Of a DNA stretch of 64,000 nt, positions 10,991 to 23,100 are shown piece by piece. Numbering within the stretch: position 1 is the stretch's first letter; every line of letters begins with the position of its first letter. Source of the DNA: Thermothelomyces thermophilus ATCC 42464 (taxonomy: Eukaryota; Ascomycota; Sordariomycetes; Sordariales; Chaetomiaceae); contig NC_016473.1 of the NCBI RefSeq assembly GCF_000226095.1, positions 2,852,001 to 2,916,000 of the forward strand, read 5' to 3'. The notes under the pieces are model-generated. The model did not search any database. It worked only from the letters and a program-made list of their open reading frames with translations, and was not told where the DNA came from. The translations under genes and the position numbers were made by a program.

Positions 10991-13900
10991 TTAGGCAATC
11001 TACTATAGTAAGAATACTATCGTAGGTCATTCCTATAGCTGTGTCCTTGGATTCTAATAGCTTTATAATAAAGTCTATCATAACTAAACTCTATAGTTTA
11101 TCAGCTATTAGTAGTAGCTAAAGTAGCCTATACGGCTTATATCGTGCCGTTTTACTCCGATTGCAGATATTATAGTTCTATACGACTTCCTTAACTCGTG
11201 CCATTAACTATAGAAAGTCGTAGTGTTTCTTGACTTATATAATAGTCTTCGTAACTCCTTTATATCCTCCGAGCTTCGACTCGTAAAGTTCTCGAATCAT
11301 CCGTAGCTATTGATCTTTATCATAGATATATACTTTACCTTGGTACTAGAGTTTCCTATCTCTTTCTTCTACTCCGTTAGGTACTACTAGTCTAGGTGCT
11401 ACTTGATACTATGCCTTGTTAATCCTTTCTTCTCGAAAGATTGCGTAGCATTCTAGGAACGAGTCAAGTAGATTATCTTCCACGGGTATCTACGTTTCGT
11501 AATATAGCGTTCCGTCTGTCCATTCCTTGAACAATAGTAGTATCGTTCCTATTTGTCCTTCCGTATAATCCGTTCGTCAACTTAAGATGTCCGCTTATAC
11601 GTTCTCTTTACCCTTCTTATAGCAGATCTCAAAGTTAAATTCCGCGAGGAATTCTGCCCATCGTATTTGTCGTCTATTAAGCTCCTTTGTCATTGTAAAG
11701 TATCGCAAATTCTTATAATCTGTATATACTTATACTAGTTTAATCGTACTACTAAGGTATAGTCGCTATTCCTTAAAAGCTTTGATAATTGTAAGTAGTT
11801 CCTTGTTATAGATTAGATAATTAAGACGTAGTCTGTCGAGCTTCTTTAAAAAGAAGGCTATAGGATATAGCTTTCCTTGTCTGTCTCGTTATCCTAATTA
11901 TCCTCTAATAGCATAGTTTAAAGCGTCTGTTTCTACCTCGAATGGCTTCTTAAGGTCTAGTAGTACTAGTACTAGATCTTCGGTAATAGCGTCACGGATT
12001 TACGTAAATGCTTGCTTGTATTATTCTTCCCATTAGAATTTAGCATTCTTCTTAGTAAGTTTATACAAAGGTCATACGATCGCTCTAAAGTTCCTGATGA
12101 ATATCTAGTAGAAGTTTGTAAATCTAATGAAGCTTTGTACTTCCGTGACTAACGTCAGTCGTAGCCAATTCTTGATAGCTTTAACCTTTGAAGGTTCTAT
12201 CTAGATTTGTCCTAGGGATATTTCGTATCTTAGAAATACTGTTTTCCTAACGTGGAATTCGCTTTTTTCCTTATTAACTAATAGTTTATATATATATAGC
12301 ATGTCTAACATTGCTTTTATATACTTCTAGTGTTTGTCTATCGTCTTAGAGAAGATAAGTATATTATCAAGATAATATACTATAAATTTGTCGAGAAAGG
12401 GTCGGATAGCTTGATCAATCAGGGCTTAGAACGTTGCTAGCGCGTTCATAAGTCTGAAGAGCATGACAAGGTACTTATAGTAGCCATAGGGTATCCTAAA
12501 GGCCGTTTTCTACTTGTCGCCTTCTTTGATCTATATATAGTTATAGGCCGATAGTAAGTCAAGACGTGTAAAATATTAGGCTCCTGCTAACTGATCTCGG
12601 AGCCGTGAGATTAGCGGTAACGGGTATCGGTTTTTTATAGTCTGTTCGTTAAGTTGCCGATAGTCGACATATAACCATAGCTTTCTATCTTTCTTAGGCA
12701 TGAATAGGATTAGGTAGCCTACTAGCAATATCAACAGGCAGATATATCCTCTTCAAAGGTTCTCCTCTAAATATCGCTTAAGTTCTTCGTTCTATATTTA
12801 GCTTATATAGTAGATCTTAAAGAACTTTAGTTATACTCCTTCCTTAAGCTTGATCTCGTGATCCTATAGGCCGTATTCTAATAGTCCTTCTAGATATTTT
12901 GGTTCGAATGCTAGGTATCCTTTGTATTCCTTCAGTACTTCCCTAGTCTTATCTCGTCTCTCGGTTTTCTAATAGTATACGAACTTGGTTCTATCTATAG
13001 CAATACTAGCGATTTCTCCTGTCTCAACCTACTACTCTAATTATAGTGCTCCGCATTTGTCAACAGAAAGAATAGCTATCGGCGATTTAGCTCGTTCCTC
13101 CTATCACGATATCGATGTCGTTATATCGCCTCTTCTAGAGTCTATAATGGTCTACCTGCCACTATCTGTCTCTTACGGTAGATCTGTAGGACATGCCTTT
13201 CCCTAAGCATCGTCTGCTTATGATCCTTATATACTCCCTATCTCGTTAGTCGAATATAACTCCATTTAGGGTCATAGGTAGCTACTATTCTTCTAGCTAA
13301 TATCTAGGTCGTAATCTTCATACTATAGTAACCCTAATATTATGTCTTTGTTGTTGCCTATATCTATAATGCTAAATATAACTACTATAGTCTTTCCTAC
13401 TATAGTAATGTTGATTAGTTTAGTCTCCTTATATACCTATTGTATCGGAAATAGCCCTTTGACTATACTATACTTCTGCTTCATTCTCTAAGGTATCCGT
13501 AGCTAATTTATAAGTGTTAGCGAAATCAGATTTATCTCTACTCTATTATCTACTAGTACAAGCATTTTGTGCTATTTCTACTATGCTGTTATCTATAATC
13601 GCTTGTCTTACTGCCGTCGTCTAAAGATTATAGCGATTTCCTATATTTCTGCTAGGAGGTCTCGATATAGTAGTCTCTTACACTAGTCCCTCCTATACTA
13701 CGCTACTACCTGCTGCTACATAGGCGTTAATAGCTTCTAAGCCCCTTAAAGGGCCCTGACCTGTTTCCTAGGTTAGTGCTAACCTCTTTAGTTATTTAGC
13801 TAATAGCGGCTTCGTTAATTATACTCATTTCTGTAAGCTATTAAGTGCTTATAGCTTCCTACCATTAGGTCCGTTCTGCTTTCTGTTGTACGTACTATAG

Positions 13901-15988
13901 CTTCGTCTAAAGCTCCCGAATTCGCGATTTCTTTTCGTCCGTATAATAGAGGCAATCGTTACTCTAGCACGAGTCCTATATGTCTCGTCCTGTTCTATAG
14001 TGCCTAGGCTAGGCTTGTCTTAGAACTATTGTAATGCTTTCTAGATCGCGGGCTTCGATCTTCCAGAGTAATTCGGCTACTCTATTTCCTACATCGTAGA
14101 CCCATTCCACAGGGTGTAAGCTTCTGTCCTCATTTCCTTATCAGGTTAGCTAGTGATTGTTTTCGAATTTGTTACGGAAGTGGTATCGGCATTCGTGTGC
14201 TATATACTAGAACTAGGGCACTTGTATATGTGCCTTGTATTAAGGGTATAGTTGTGTAGCATTACCTAGGAGGTATTAGAATTCTTTCCCGAATCCTTCC
14301 TATTATATATAGACTATAGGTACTCTAGTGCTAATATAAGAGTGTTTCTTCTAGTAGCTTTCCTATATACGCTTGTCTTTTCCACGGTTTGCTTATATAA
14401 ACTAGTATTCTAGGTTCTATATATCGTTACTAAGTTATTAGCCGTCAAGATACTTGGCATAGCTATTAGGCCTATTATATATTATAGGCTATTCTCCTTT
14501 AATAGTTTCTATAATATATTAGAGTTCCCTTATTTCGTCCCTTATTCTATCACTCTACTAGGCAAGTCAAATCAAGCGTCTATCCCATTTACATAGTTTT
14601 ATGTTAAGCCGAAAAACTTCATTATAGTACTATTCGATTTATTCCTAGAGGAATAGAACATTAGGTCCGGGTCTTTCGATTCCTTAGGTATCGGTTGTCT
14701 ACGATCTATCCTGCCTCTACGTAACCGTGAAACCCTACTGCCTCAAGGCTAGGAGAATCGAAACTGGCGGTGCATATTCTCCTGCCATATCCTATTCGGC
14801 AAGACCTATCTCTAGGTCCATAGTGACTAGTTTAGAGTATAGTGCTTGTTTATCTTTATTATTGTCGTCATGTCCGAGACTGTCCGTGTCACTGCCCCTG
14901 TCTTCGTAGCTCGTGGCCGCTATTTCGATGACGTCCTTAGTAGTTTTATCGATAGCCGTAATTTCCTTTCTAGGGACTGTCTTCTACTCTTTTTTTAGGC
15001 TTCGACATTCTCGCTTATAGTGCCCTTTCTTTCTATAGTTATAGTAGGTAATATTAGACTTGTCTTTAGTTATCTTCTTCTAGTCTTACTTCTACGTTAT
15101 ATCTATATCTATAGCTCTAGGGTATGTCTTGTACAAGGTACTGATATATACTTGCTTTTTCTTATTATTAGCCTTAACTATAGTTTTATTTATTTGACTT
15201 CGTTTCTACTACTCCTATATATAGAGTCGATTATCGATTCTAATAGCCTATACGATATATTTATCTAGGGTCTTGGGCTAATCGTACTTATATAGCTTGT
15301 CTTTGACCTTTTCCTTTAAGCCATTATAGAATAGTTATATTAATGCCTTGTCGTTAAGCTAAGACTTAAGTATGTCCTGTCTAAACTATATAGTATAGGA
15401 GGCTACTAACTTAGTCTATTAGAGATTAGCAAGTCTTTCTTACGTATAAATCTTCTTGTCTTTATTGCCGAAAACCTTCTAAAGCTCTTCTTCAAATCGG
15501 TTATAAGATCAGAAGACTACCTATATAAATATGTCTCGGTCGTCTTCGTCTTCCTTAGTGAGATAGTTATTCCACATAGGCTCAAACTATCTAAGTACCT
15601 TACCCTCTAGTCTCGTAGCTATATAGAGGACTTTAGCTTTGTCGTCTAGAAACTTGTCATCGTTAAGCCGGAAGTAGGATCAGAGGTTTGTTAGAAATCC
15701 TACAAGATCCTCCTTGGTTCCTCTATATTTGCTAGGTAATTCGATCTTAATATAGCTCGCTTTGGCGGTCTCGAGCGTCTCGATTTTAGCGTAGGCCTCA
15801 TTAACTAACTTCTACAAGTACTTTTCACAGTTCTCGAGTTCCTTAATTCGAGCTTAAGTAACCTTATCTCTCTAGTCTAACTCCTAGATCTACTGCTAAA
15901 GTTAACTAAGCTAAGCAAGCAGCTATTCGGCCGTGATGTTAGTAGCTATATCGATGTCAAGGTTGAGGTTACCTCCGTTCTAAACCAT
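10991..15988 (-). pseudogene. gag-pol of E3, cut in the integrase core
   Basis: Start ATG at 15988 is intact; codon 3 is TAG. Landmarks: zinc knuckle about 15050-15003; protease site near 13567-13541; RT motif YYLDN at about 12380-12351; RNase H start near 11960-11921; integrase HHCC about 11290-11200. The frame is cut by E2 about 30 codons after the first catalytic Asp of the integrase core. TAG/TAA stops are scattered throughout. Confidence 0.87.
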
Positions 15989-16015
15989 AATAGAACAAAG
16001 GGAGTAGTAACAACG

Positions 16016-16468
16016 TATGACGAACCTAACTTAGACTTCTTCTAAAAGGGTTTAGACGAAGGTAGATTAAGTGGGACAGGTAGGCAGGTTGTCTAAGGGA
16101 TTTGGTAAAGCCAAAGGGTCTATAACAACACTTAGAGTTATCTCTTATAGTAATCTGTAATACTTGGTATAAGTACTATGATTGTGATTATTACCACTGG
16201 TAAACTCCTAGAGTCTACTATAACGAGTGACTATCTATATATATATATACTTCTGTCGATCGCTTATGGTCCCTTTCTATCCTGTCCTTGGATCGCCTTT
16301 GGTAGCTAGCTATCTTCTGTTATCTTTCCCTTTTTGGCAATTGTTTGCCCGTGGTAGCCCGCGCTCCCTAGCGATCCTATGTTAGCCTCGCTTCGTACCC
16401 TTCTTGATTGGTGGCTCATTTAGCCTACTACACCCCACCGGGTCGCGGTATTTGGTTGGCTCGTGATA
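16016..16468 (-). repeat. 5' LTR of E3, type II
   Basis: 453 bp, the same length and U3 sequence as the E2 LTR. The outer end reads TATCACGAGCC on the minus strand (TGTCAC mutated). TATA run near 16236-16250. Confidence 0.87.
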
Positions 16469-16995
16469 AGTAGTTAAAGCAGAACAAATATATATACTAT
16501 ATAAGAAGCTTAAAAAGGAACTCGAGTTTATTAGGACTAGAATGAAAAATTGCTATGACAAACATAAGCTTAAGGGACCTTGCCTAGAGAGGGGAGACAA
16601 AGTCTACTTGATTATACGAAACCTATAAACCAAACGACTAAGTATAAAGCTAGACTTTAAAAAGGTTAGACCTTTCATTATTAAAGAACGAATTTCGATA
16701 TCTAACTACTAACTATCGTTACTATTATCTATATGACTATAGATAGATGTTTTTTATATTTCGCTTCTCGAACTAGCACCGAAAAACGCTAAGGTTGCTA
16801 CGTATATCGAAGTAGAAGACGAGGAAGAAGAATAGAACGTCGAAGAAATTCTAGATTTATATATTATTAACGGGGAACTATAGTATCTAGTTAAATGGCT
16901 TGATTTTGGACTAGAAGATAACTTATAGGAACTAGTTAAGAATTTAAACTGCCCTAAGAAACTGGAACAGTTTTACCGGTAGAACCCGGATCGAC
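16469..16995 (+). pseudogene. pol C-terminus of E4 (integrase tail and chromodomain)
   Basis: Reads LKKELEFIRTRMKN, CLERGDKVYLI and a GPF-like K-x-RPFIIKERI segment, then a chromodomain (about 16840-16960) with YLVKWLDFGLEDN, where both Trp-region residues survive. Broken by TAG/TAA codons. Confidence 0.82.
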
Positions 16996-17310
16996 TGTAG
17001 GCACTAGCTTAGACAAAACGGCTAAGTCGGCCTCTAATAAATCTAGGCCTAAAGAAGACTAGTTAAATAGGACGTTAGTACCTTAGGACCGTTACAAATA
17101 AGTAGATGCTATGTTAGAACTATCGTAAGAACGACCCTAACGTATATACTCGCTATAGTAAGAAGAGCCTGACACTATATAATAAGCCAAGTTCCGCTTA
17201 AAACACTACAAATATAATATGACGTCTACGTTAGAAGAATTAATAAAAGAAGCAAGCGTGGCGTGCTATTGGGATTTCGAAGATCGGCGCTTAGAGATAC
17301 AATCTGCTAT
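16936..17310 (-). pseudogene. aORF lineage III of E4, internally deleted
   Basis: Same family as the aORF of E9, but 375 bp instead of 661: about 286 bp are missing, mainly around the base facing 17084, which removes the helical core and leaves the cysteine-rich N-terminus joined to the C-terminal tail. Start codon reads ATA. N-terminal residues include L*CFKRNLAYY and YYSEYIR*GRSYD, in which the Tyr codons are what RIP makes from Cys. Confidence 0.6.
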
Positions 17311-17435
17311 CTTGTTAGCTACTAGCAGTATAGAAAAAGGAAAAATTACAAGGTATACGTAGAAAAGAATGTTAGCGCTATTTGAAACGATCTAAAGAGG
17401 GCTTTTGGGTCGAAAGCCTTAGAGGGAGGGCATCG

Positions 17436-17863
17436 TATTACGGAAATATATATATAGATGCCGCCTAAGCTACTAGCATAAACGGGCTAATCAAGCTAAA
17501 GGAATGATAGACTAATCAGGACAAGATTACACTTAGTAAGAAATGATCCTAGTAGAGGATTACTAGCTTACGACATGAGCCAGGTAAGCTAGTATAGAGG
17601 ATTACTATGACTGCTAGTGATCCTAGGATTATATATATATATAGATAGTTACTCGTTACGGTGGACTCTGAGAGTTTACTAGTGATAGTAACCTACAATT
17701 ATAGTACTTATACTAAGCATCGTTGACTACTGTGAGAGATAACTCTAGTGTTGTTATAAACCCTTTGGCTTTACCGAATCCCTTAGACGACCTGCGCGCT
17801 TGTCCCGCTTTACTTACCTTCGTCTAAACCCTTTTAGAAAAAGTCTGAGTTGGGTTTGTTATA
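17436..17863 (+). repeat. 3' LTR of E4, type III (subtype b)
   Basis: 428 bp. U3 starts TATTACGGAAATATATATAT (TGTTACGG mutated) and is unlike types I and II; the R-U5 is common. The same middle-U3 version is found in E9. TATA run at about 17632-17645. Following bases gtatt would be the target duplication. Confidence 0.83.
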
Positions 17864-18760
17864 GTATTGCTTTAGCTCTAGAGCATCCTAGTAAGGCTTG
17901 TAGTCTAGTACCTAGGCATCCTAGACTATACCCTTATTATAGGCCTTCTAGGCCTCTTCGAGGTCCTATAGGCCTAGAAGTACCGTGGCCTACTTCCTCT
18001 ATAGGCTCTTTGGCAGCCAGAACTTGACCATTTCGATTAAGTATAGGCCTACGGCCCCTTTAAAGTCCTGTTTGCTAACCCCCTATAGCTCCTCCTTCTA
18101 GACTCCTTTAGCTAGGACTATATAAGCCTTACCGACCTTCCTAGCCTCCTCTCCGAAGGCTATAGCTATCTATCGCTTGTTAACCAAATACTAATCCTTA
18201 GTAGCCTTATCCTTAAAGACTACTATTATATCTCTGCTTAGGAGCTTCCTAGCTATAACGGCTCCCTAGCAGCTAAAAGCCTTATTAACTACTTAGACTA
18301 TCTTAGCTAGGGTTCGGGCTTTAAGGTCCTCCTGTAGGCTTACGTTCCGTATCGTGACCTCCTATAAGGCCTATAATAGTACCGCCTTAGCCGATAGTAG
18401 GCCTCCCTAGGGGTCTGTTGCCCCCTGTTACGAGCCTACGGCTACCTATGCCTAGGTAGGGCAGGGGGTAGCCTTAAGGGCTTCTTTAAGCCCCTTTTTA
18501 ACCTCCTTGGCTACAAGTTCCTATAGGTTCGGAACCGGGCCTATAATAGTGGTTATAAGGCCCTATAAGAGCCCATCGGCAAGGTTCTATGCCTTGCCCT
18601 ATTTAGGGCTTAGTATAAGGTTAACTAGTTATATGACGAGACCCCTTAGCTCCTTGATATCTAGGGTAGGGTAGGCCTATAGTAGGCCTCCCTTTAATTG
18701 GTTCGAAACTATAGGCCTCCCTACTTAGTGGCTTGGCGTTAGGCCTTAAATTGACGTTAT
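17864..18760 (-). pseudogene. LINE copy 1: ORF1 5' part (Tad1-like)
   Basis: Minus-strand frame broken only by TAG/TAA, collinear with 57575-58390 of LINE copy 2 and extending about 85 bp further 5'. It covers the N-terminal part of the LINE ORF1 (a gag-like RNA-binding protein), rich in Lys/Glu/Ala, with stretches such as NLADGLL, VVFKDKATKDQYLVNKR and FKGAVGLYLIEMVKFW. It is cut at 17864 by E4. The start is near 18760 (ATA now), chosen because composition changes there; this is tentative. The zinc knuckle and ORF2 lie left of the window. Confidence 0.75.
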
Positions 18761-19005
18761 GTTCAGGGGCGCTAAGTGGTCTGTACGGTGAAAATTTTGA
18801 CAGGCGCGCGAGGTGCGGTCGGAATGCGGTCAGGTCCGGTTCCTACGCCTGTGATGCCTATTGCATACCTGTAACGGCTCGCGCGCAGTTGAAAGTGGTA
18901 CCGTTAGATAGCGTTTTTCGAGAGCTTTCTAGCGATGGTAGTTTCGTATGTTTTGGTAGGGTATTCGCGAAGATGCAAGAGAAGCCCCTTGCTTTAGACT
19001 TATAA
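18761..19005. other. GC-rich island without RIP signature
   Basis: About 245 bp with normal CA/TG content (for example gtgatgcctattgcatacct) between RIP-mutated DNA on both sides. On the minus strand it lies directly 5' of LINE ORF1, so it could be the LINE 5' UTR or promoter; alternatively it is single-copy host DNA at an old insertion point. An open frame of 90 codons crosses it on the plus strand (18733-19005), but it starts inside the LINE and resembles nothing I know. Confidence 0.6.
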
Positions 19006-19686
19006 GCATTATATTTTAATAAGCTTAAGGATACTACCGAAAGCTTTAAGATTATTATATCTAGCTATTAGAATGTAGATAAAACTAGATATATACTTAT
19101 AATATTAAATAGGTAGTTTAAGATCTTAATAGTTAAAATAGATAAGGAGAAAAAAGTTAGTTCCTTCCTTTAGATATTAATATAGAATACTTATTATAGT
19201 ATTTTATTAGCTAGAGATTTTAGACCTTTATAATTAAGAGTTAATAAGTATAATTAGTATTAGAAATGCTATTAGTAATACTATCTTAGTATTTTATATC
19301 TTTAAATAGTAGCTATTAGAAGATTAAGATATCGATAGTCTTAATAAAGAGATTTAATTCTATAAGTTAGAGATAGTATTTAATAATATTAAGATTATAA
19401 TGGATTAGATATAACATTTTAATAAATACTCTTTTACTATTTATATTAAATTCTAATAATATAGTATAAGCTTTGAAGAATAGTTTAGTTATAACTATTA
19501 TAACTTTAGTCCTACTTTTAATATATACTTTATTAACCTAGATAATATTACCTTTAAAGATTTAATCTATATATTTATACTATTAAAAGAATATATATAT
19601 TAACTATAAATATATAGCGCACCTAGTCCACGATTGTAATAACCCTACCCTTACTACTATAACTATTATTTTAAAAGGGGAGGATA
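19006..19686. repeat. AT-rich, heavily mutated unclassified repeat
   Basis: Much more AT-rich than the gypsy copies, dominated by TA, TTA and TAG. Plus-strand frames show only short pieces between TAG/TAA codons and I could not assign a family. The last bases before the E5 LTR (about 19672-19684, aaaaggggagga) look like a polypurine tract placed directly before a TGTTACGG LTR start, so this stretch may be the tail of another LTR element; otherwise it is simply the target of E5. Confidence 0.45.
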
Positions 19687-20132
19687 TGTTACGGATAAGC
19701 ACATAGACGGCCTAGCAGGCTATAGCCAGGACGCGGGACATTCCAACAGCCAATCACTTGACAGACCAATTAGAAGATTATTACCGCCAAGACTAAGGTC
19801 TTCACTAGTGATAATAACATATTACTATCAACAATATAGAATTATAGGGTAAAAGGAAAAATGATACTAATAATAACCATTAAAGAAAGACAGACAATTA
19901 TATATATATAGCTAGCTAGTCACTTATTAGGTAGATTCTAAGAGTTTACTAGTAGTAATAATTACAATTACAGTACTTATATCAAGCATTGCTAATTACT
20001 ATAAGAGATAACTCTAGTATTATTATAAACCCTTTAGCTTCACCAAATCCCTTAGACAACCTGCCCGCTTGTCCTACTCAATCTACCTTCGTCTAAACCC
20101 TTTTAGAAGAAATCTAAGCCGGGTTTATTATA
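19687..20132 (+). repeat. 5' LTR of E5, type I
   Basis: 446 bp, TGTTACGGATAAGC to TTATA. Same U3 as E1 but more heavily mutated; the inverted repeats of the E1 U3 are degraded here. TATA run at about 19899-19909. Confidence 0.86.
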
Positions 20133-20159
20133 CGTTATTACCACTCCCTTTGTTCTATT

Positions 20160-23100
20160 ATAGTTTAGAACGGAGGTAACTTTGACCTTGATATCGACAT
20201 AGCTACTAACGTTACGGCCGAATAGCTGCTTACCTAGCTTGGTTAACTCTAGTAGCAGATCTAGGAGTTAGACTAGAGAGATAAGGCTGTTTAAGCCCGA
20301 ATTAAGGAACTTGAGAATAGCGAAAAGCACTTATAGAAGTTAGTTAACGAGGCTTATACTAAAATCAAGGCGCTTGAGACTGCCAAAGCGAGCCGTATCA
20401 AGATCAAATTACCTAGCAAATATAGAGGAACTAAGGAGGATCTCGTAGGATTTCTAATAAACCTTTAATCCTACTTCTAGCTTAATAATAACAAGTTTCT
20501 AGATAATAAAGCTAAAGTCCTCTATATAGCTATAAGACTAGAGGGCAAGATACTTAGATGGTTTAAACCTATATAAAATGACTATCTTATTAAGAAAGAT
20601 AAAGATAACCGAAACGTGTTTATATAGGCAGTCTTTCGATCTTATAACCATTTCGAAGAAGAGCTTTGGAAGGTTTTTAGTAATAAAGATAAGAAGATTT
20701 ATATATAAGAAAGACTTGCTAATCTCTAATAGACCAAGTTAATAGCCTCTTATACCATATAGTTTAGATAGAATATACTTAAGTCTTAGCTTAATAATAA
20801 GGCATTAATATAATTATTCTATAATAGCTTAAAGAAAAAGGTTAAAGACAAGCTATATAGGTATAATTAGCTTAAGACTTTAGATAAATATATTATATAG
20901 ACTATTAGAATCGATAATCGACTCTATATACGAGAGTAATAGAAATAAGGTCAAATAAACGAAACTATAGTTAAGGCTAATAATAAGAAAAAGCAAGTAT
21001 ATATTAGTACCTTGTATAGGATACACCCTAGAGCTATAGATATGGATATAGCATGGAAGCAATAGAAGAAGACGACCAAAGACAAGTCTAATATTACCTA
21101 CTATAACTATAGAAAGAAAGGGCACTATAAGTAAGAATGTCGAAGCCCGAAGAAAGAGTAGAAGACAGTCTCTAGAAAGGAAATTATAGTCATCGATGAA
21201 ACTACTAAGGACATTATCGAAGTAGCAGCCACAAGTTACGAAGATAGGGGTAGTAATATGGATAGTCTTAGATACGATGGTAATGGTAAAGACAAATAAG
21301 TACTATACTCCGAACTAGTCACTATAGACCTAGAGACAGGTCTTACTAAATAGGACATAGTAGAAGAGTATATACTACTAATTTCGATTCTCCTAGCCTT
21401 AAGGTAGTAGGGTTTTACGGTTATATAGAGGTAGAATAGATTATAGATAACCGATACCTAAGGAAACGAAAGACCTAGACCTAATGTTCTATTCCTCTAG
21501 GAACGAATCGAATAATACTATAATGAAGTTTTCTAACTTAACACGGAGCTATATAAACAGGATAGACGCTTAACTCGACTTGCCTAGTAGAGTAATAAAA
21601 TGAGAGATAAGATAAGGGAACTCTAATATATTATAGAAACTATTAAAGGAAAATAGCTTATAATATATAATAGGCCCGATAGCTACGCCGAGTACCTTGA
21701 TAACTAGTAACTTAGCAATGATATATAGAACCTAGAATACTAGTTCATACGCGTAAGCCGTAGAAAAGACGAGCATATATGGGAAAGCTACTAGAAGAAA
21801 TACTCCTATCTTAGCATTGGAGTACCTATAGTCTACGTATAGTAGGAAGGATTTAGGAAAGAATTCCAATACCTCCTAGGTAACGCCACATAACTATACC
21901 TTCGATATAAGGCATATACGCAAGTGCCCTGGTTCTAGTATATAGCATACAAATGCCGATACCACTTCCGCGACAAATTCGAAAATAATCACTAGCCGAC
22001 CCGATAGGAAAACGGGGATAGAAGCTTACGCCCTATAGAATAGGTCTATAACATAGGGAATAGAGCGGCCGAGTTACTCTAGAAAATCGAAGCTTAGAGT
22101 CTAGAAGGCATTATAGTAGTTCTAAAATAAGCCTAGCCTAGGCACTACGGAATAGGACAAGATATATAGGACTCGTGCTAGAGTAACGATTACCTCTATT
22201 ATATAGACGAAAAGAAGTCGCGAATTCGGGAGCTTTAGATAAAGCTATAACACGTACGATAGAAAGTAGAATAGACCTAATAGTAGGAAGCTACAAGTAC
22301 TTAATAGCTTATAGAAATAAATACGATCGACGAAGCTACTATTAGCCAAATAACTAAAGAGGTTAGCACTGACCTAGGAAACGGGTCAGGGCCCTTCGAG
22401 GGGCCCGGGAACCATTAACGCCCGTATAGTAGCAAGTAATAGCGTAGTATAGGAGGAACTAGCGTAAGAGACCACTATATTAAGACCTCCTAGCAGAAAT
22501 ATAGGAAATCGCTATAATCTTTAGACGACGGCAGCAAGACAAGCAACTATAGATAATAGTATAATAGAAATAGTATAAAATGCTTGTACTAGTAGATAAT
22601 AAAGCAGAGATGAACCTAATTTCGCCGATACTTATAAATTAGCTATAAATACCCTAGAGAATGAAGTAGAAGCATAGTATAGTTCAAGAGCTATTTCCGA
22701 CGTAATAGGTATATAAAGAGACCGAACTAATTAATATTATTATAGTAAGGAAGACTATAGTAGTTATATTTAACATTATAGATATACGTAATAATAAAGA
22801 TATAATATTAGGGTTACTATAGTATGAAGATTACAACCTAGACATTAGCTAGAAGAATAGTAGCTACCTATAACTCTAAACGGAGTCGTATTTGACTAGC
22901 AAGATAGGAAGCGCGCAAGGATCGTAAGTAGATAATGCTCAAAGGAAGGCATATCCTACAGATCTACCGCAAGAGATAGATAGTAATAGGCAGACTACTA
23001 CAGACTCTAGAAGAAGCGGTATAATAACACCGACATTATAATAGGAGGAACGAGCTAAACCGCCGATAGCTATTCTCTCTATTGACAAATGTAGAGCACT

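Larger units (their letters stand above)
10991..16468 (-). mobile_element. E3: Ty3/gypsy element, 5' part
   Basis: Minus strand, from a type II 5' LTR at 16016-16468 through gag, protease, RT and RNase H to the start of the integrase core, where E2 interrupts it. The integrase remainder, chromodomain, aORF and 3' LTR must lie left of the window. Right of 16468 the sequence is the integrase C-terminus of E4, so E3 is inserted in E4, with agtag as the likely target site. Confidence 0.87.
16469..17863 (+). mobile_element. E4: Ty3/gypsy element, 3' remnant
   Basis: Holds the integrase C-terminus, chromodomain, a shortened lineage III aORF on the opposite strand, hairpin (17401-17417), PPT (17421-17430) and a type III 3' LTR. 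Everything upstream was displaced to the left by E3. At 17864 the sequence becomes a minus-strand LINE, so E4 is an insertion in the LINE. Confidence 0.85.

Noticed and set aside
18733-19005. 90-codon frame over the GC-rich island as a host gene
   Set aside because: It starts inside the LINE ORF1 region and is too short to judge, with no recognisable motif.
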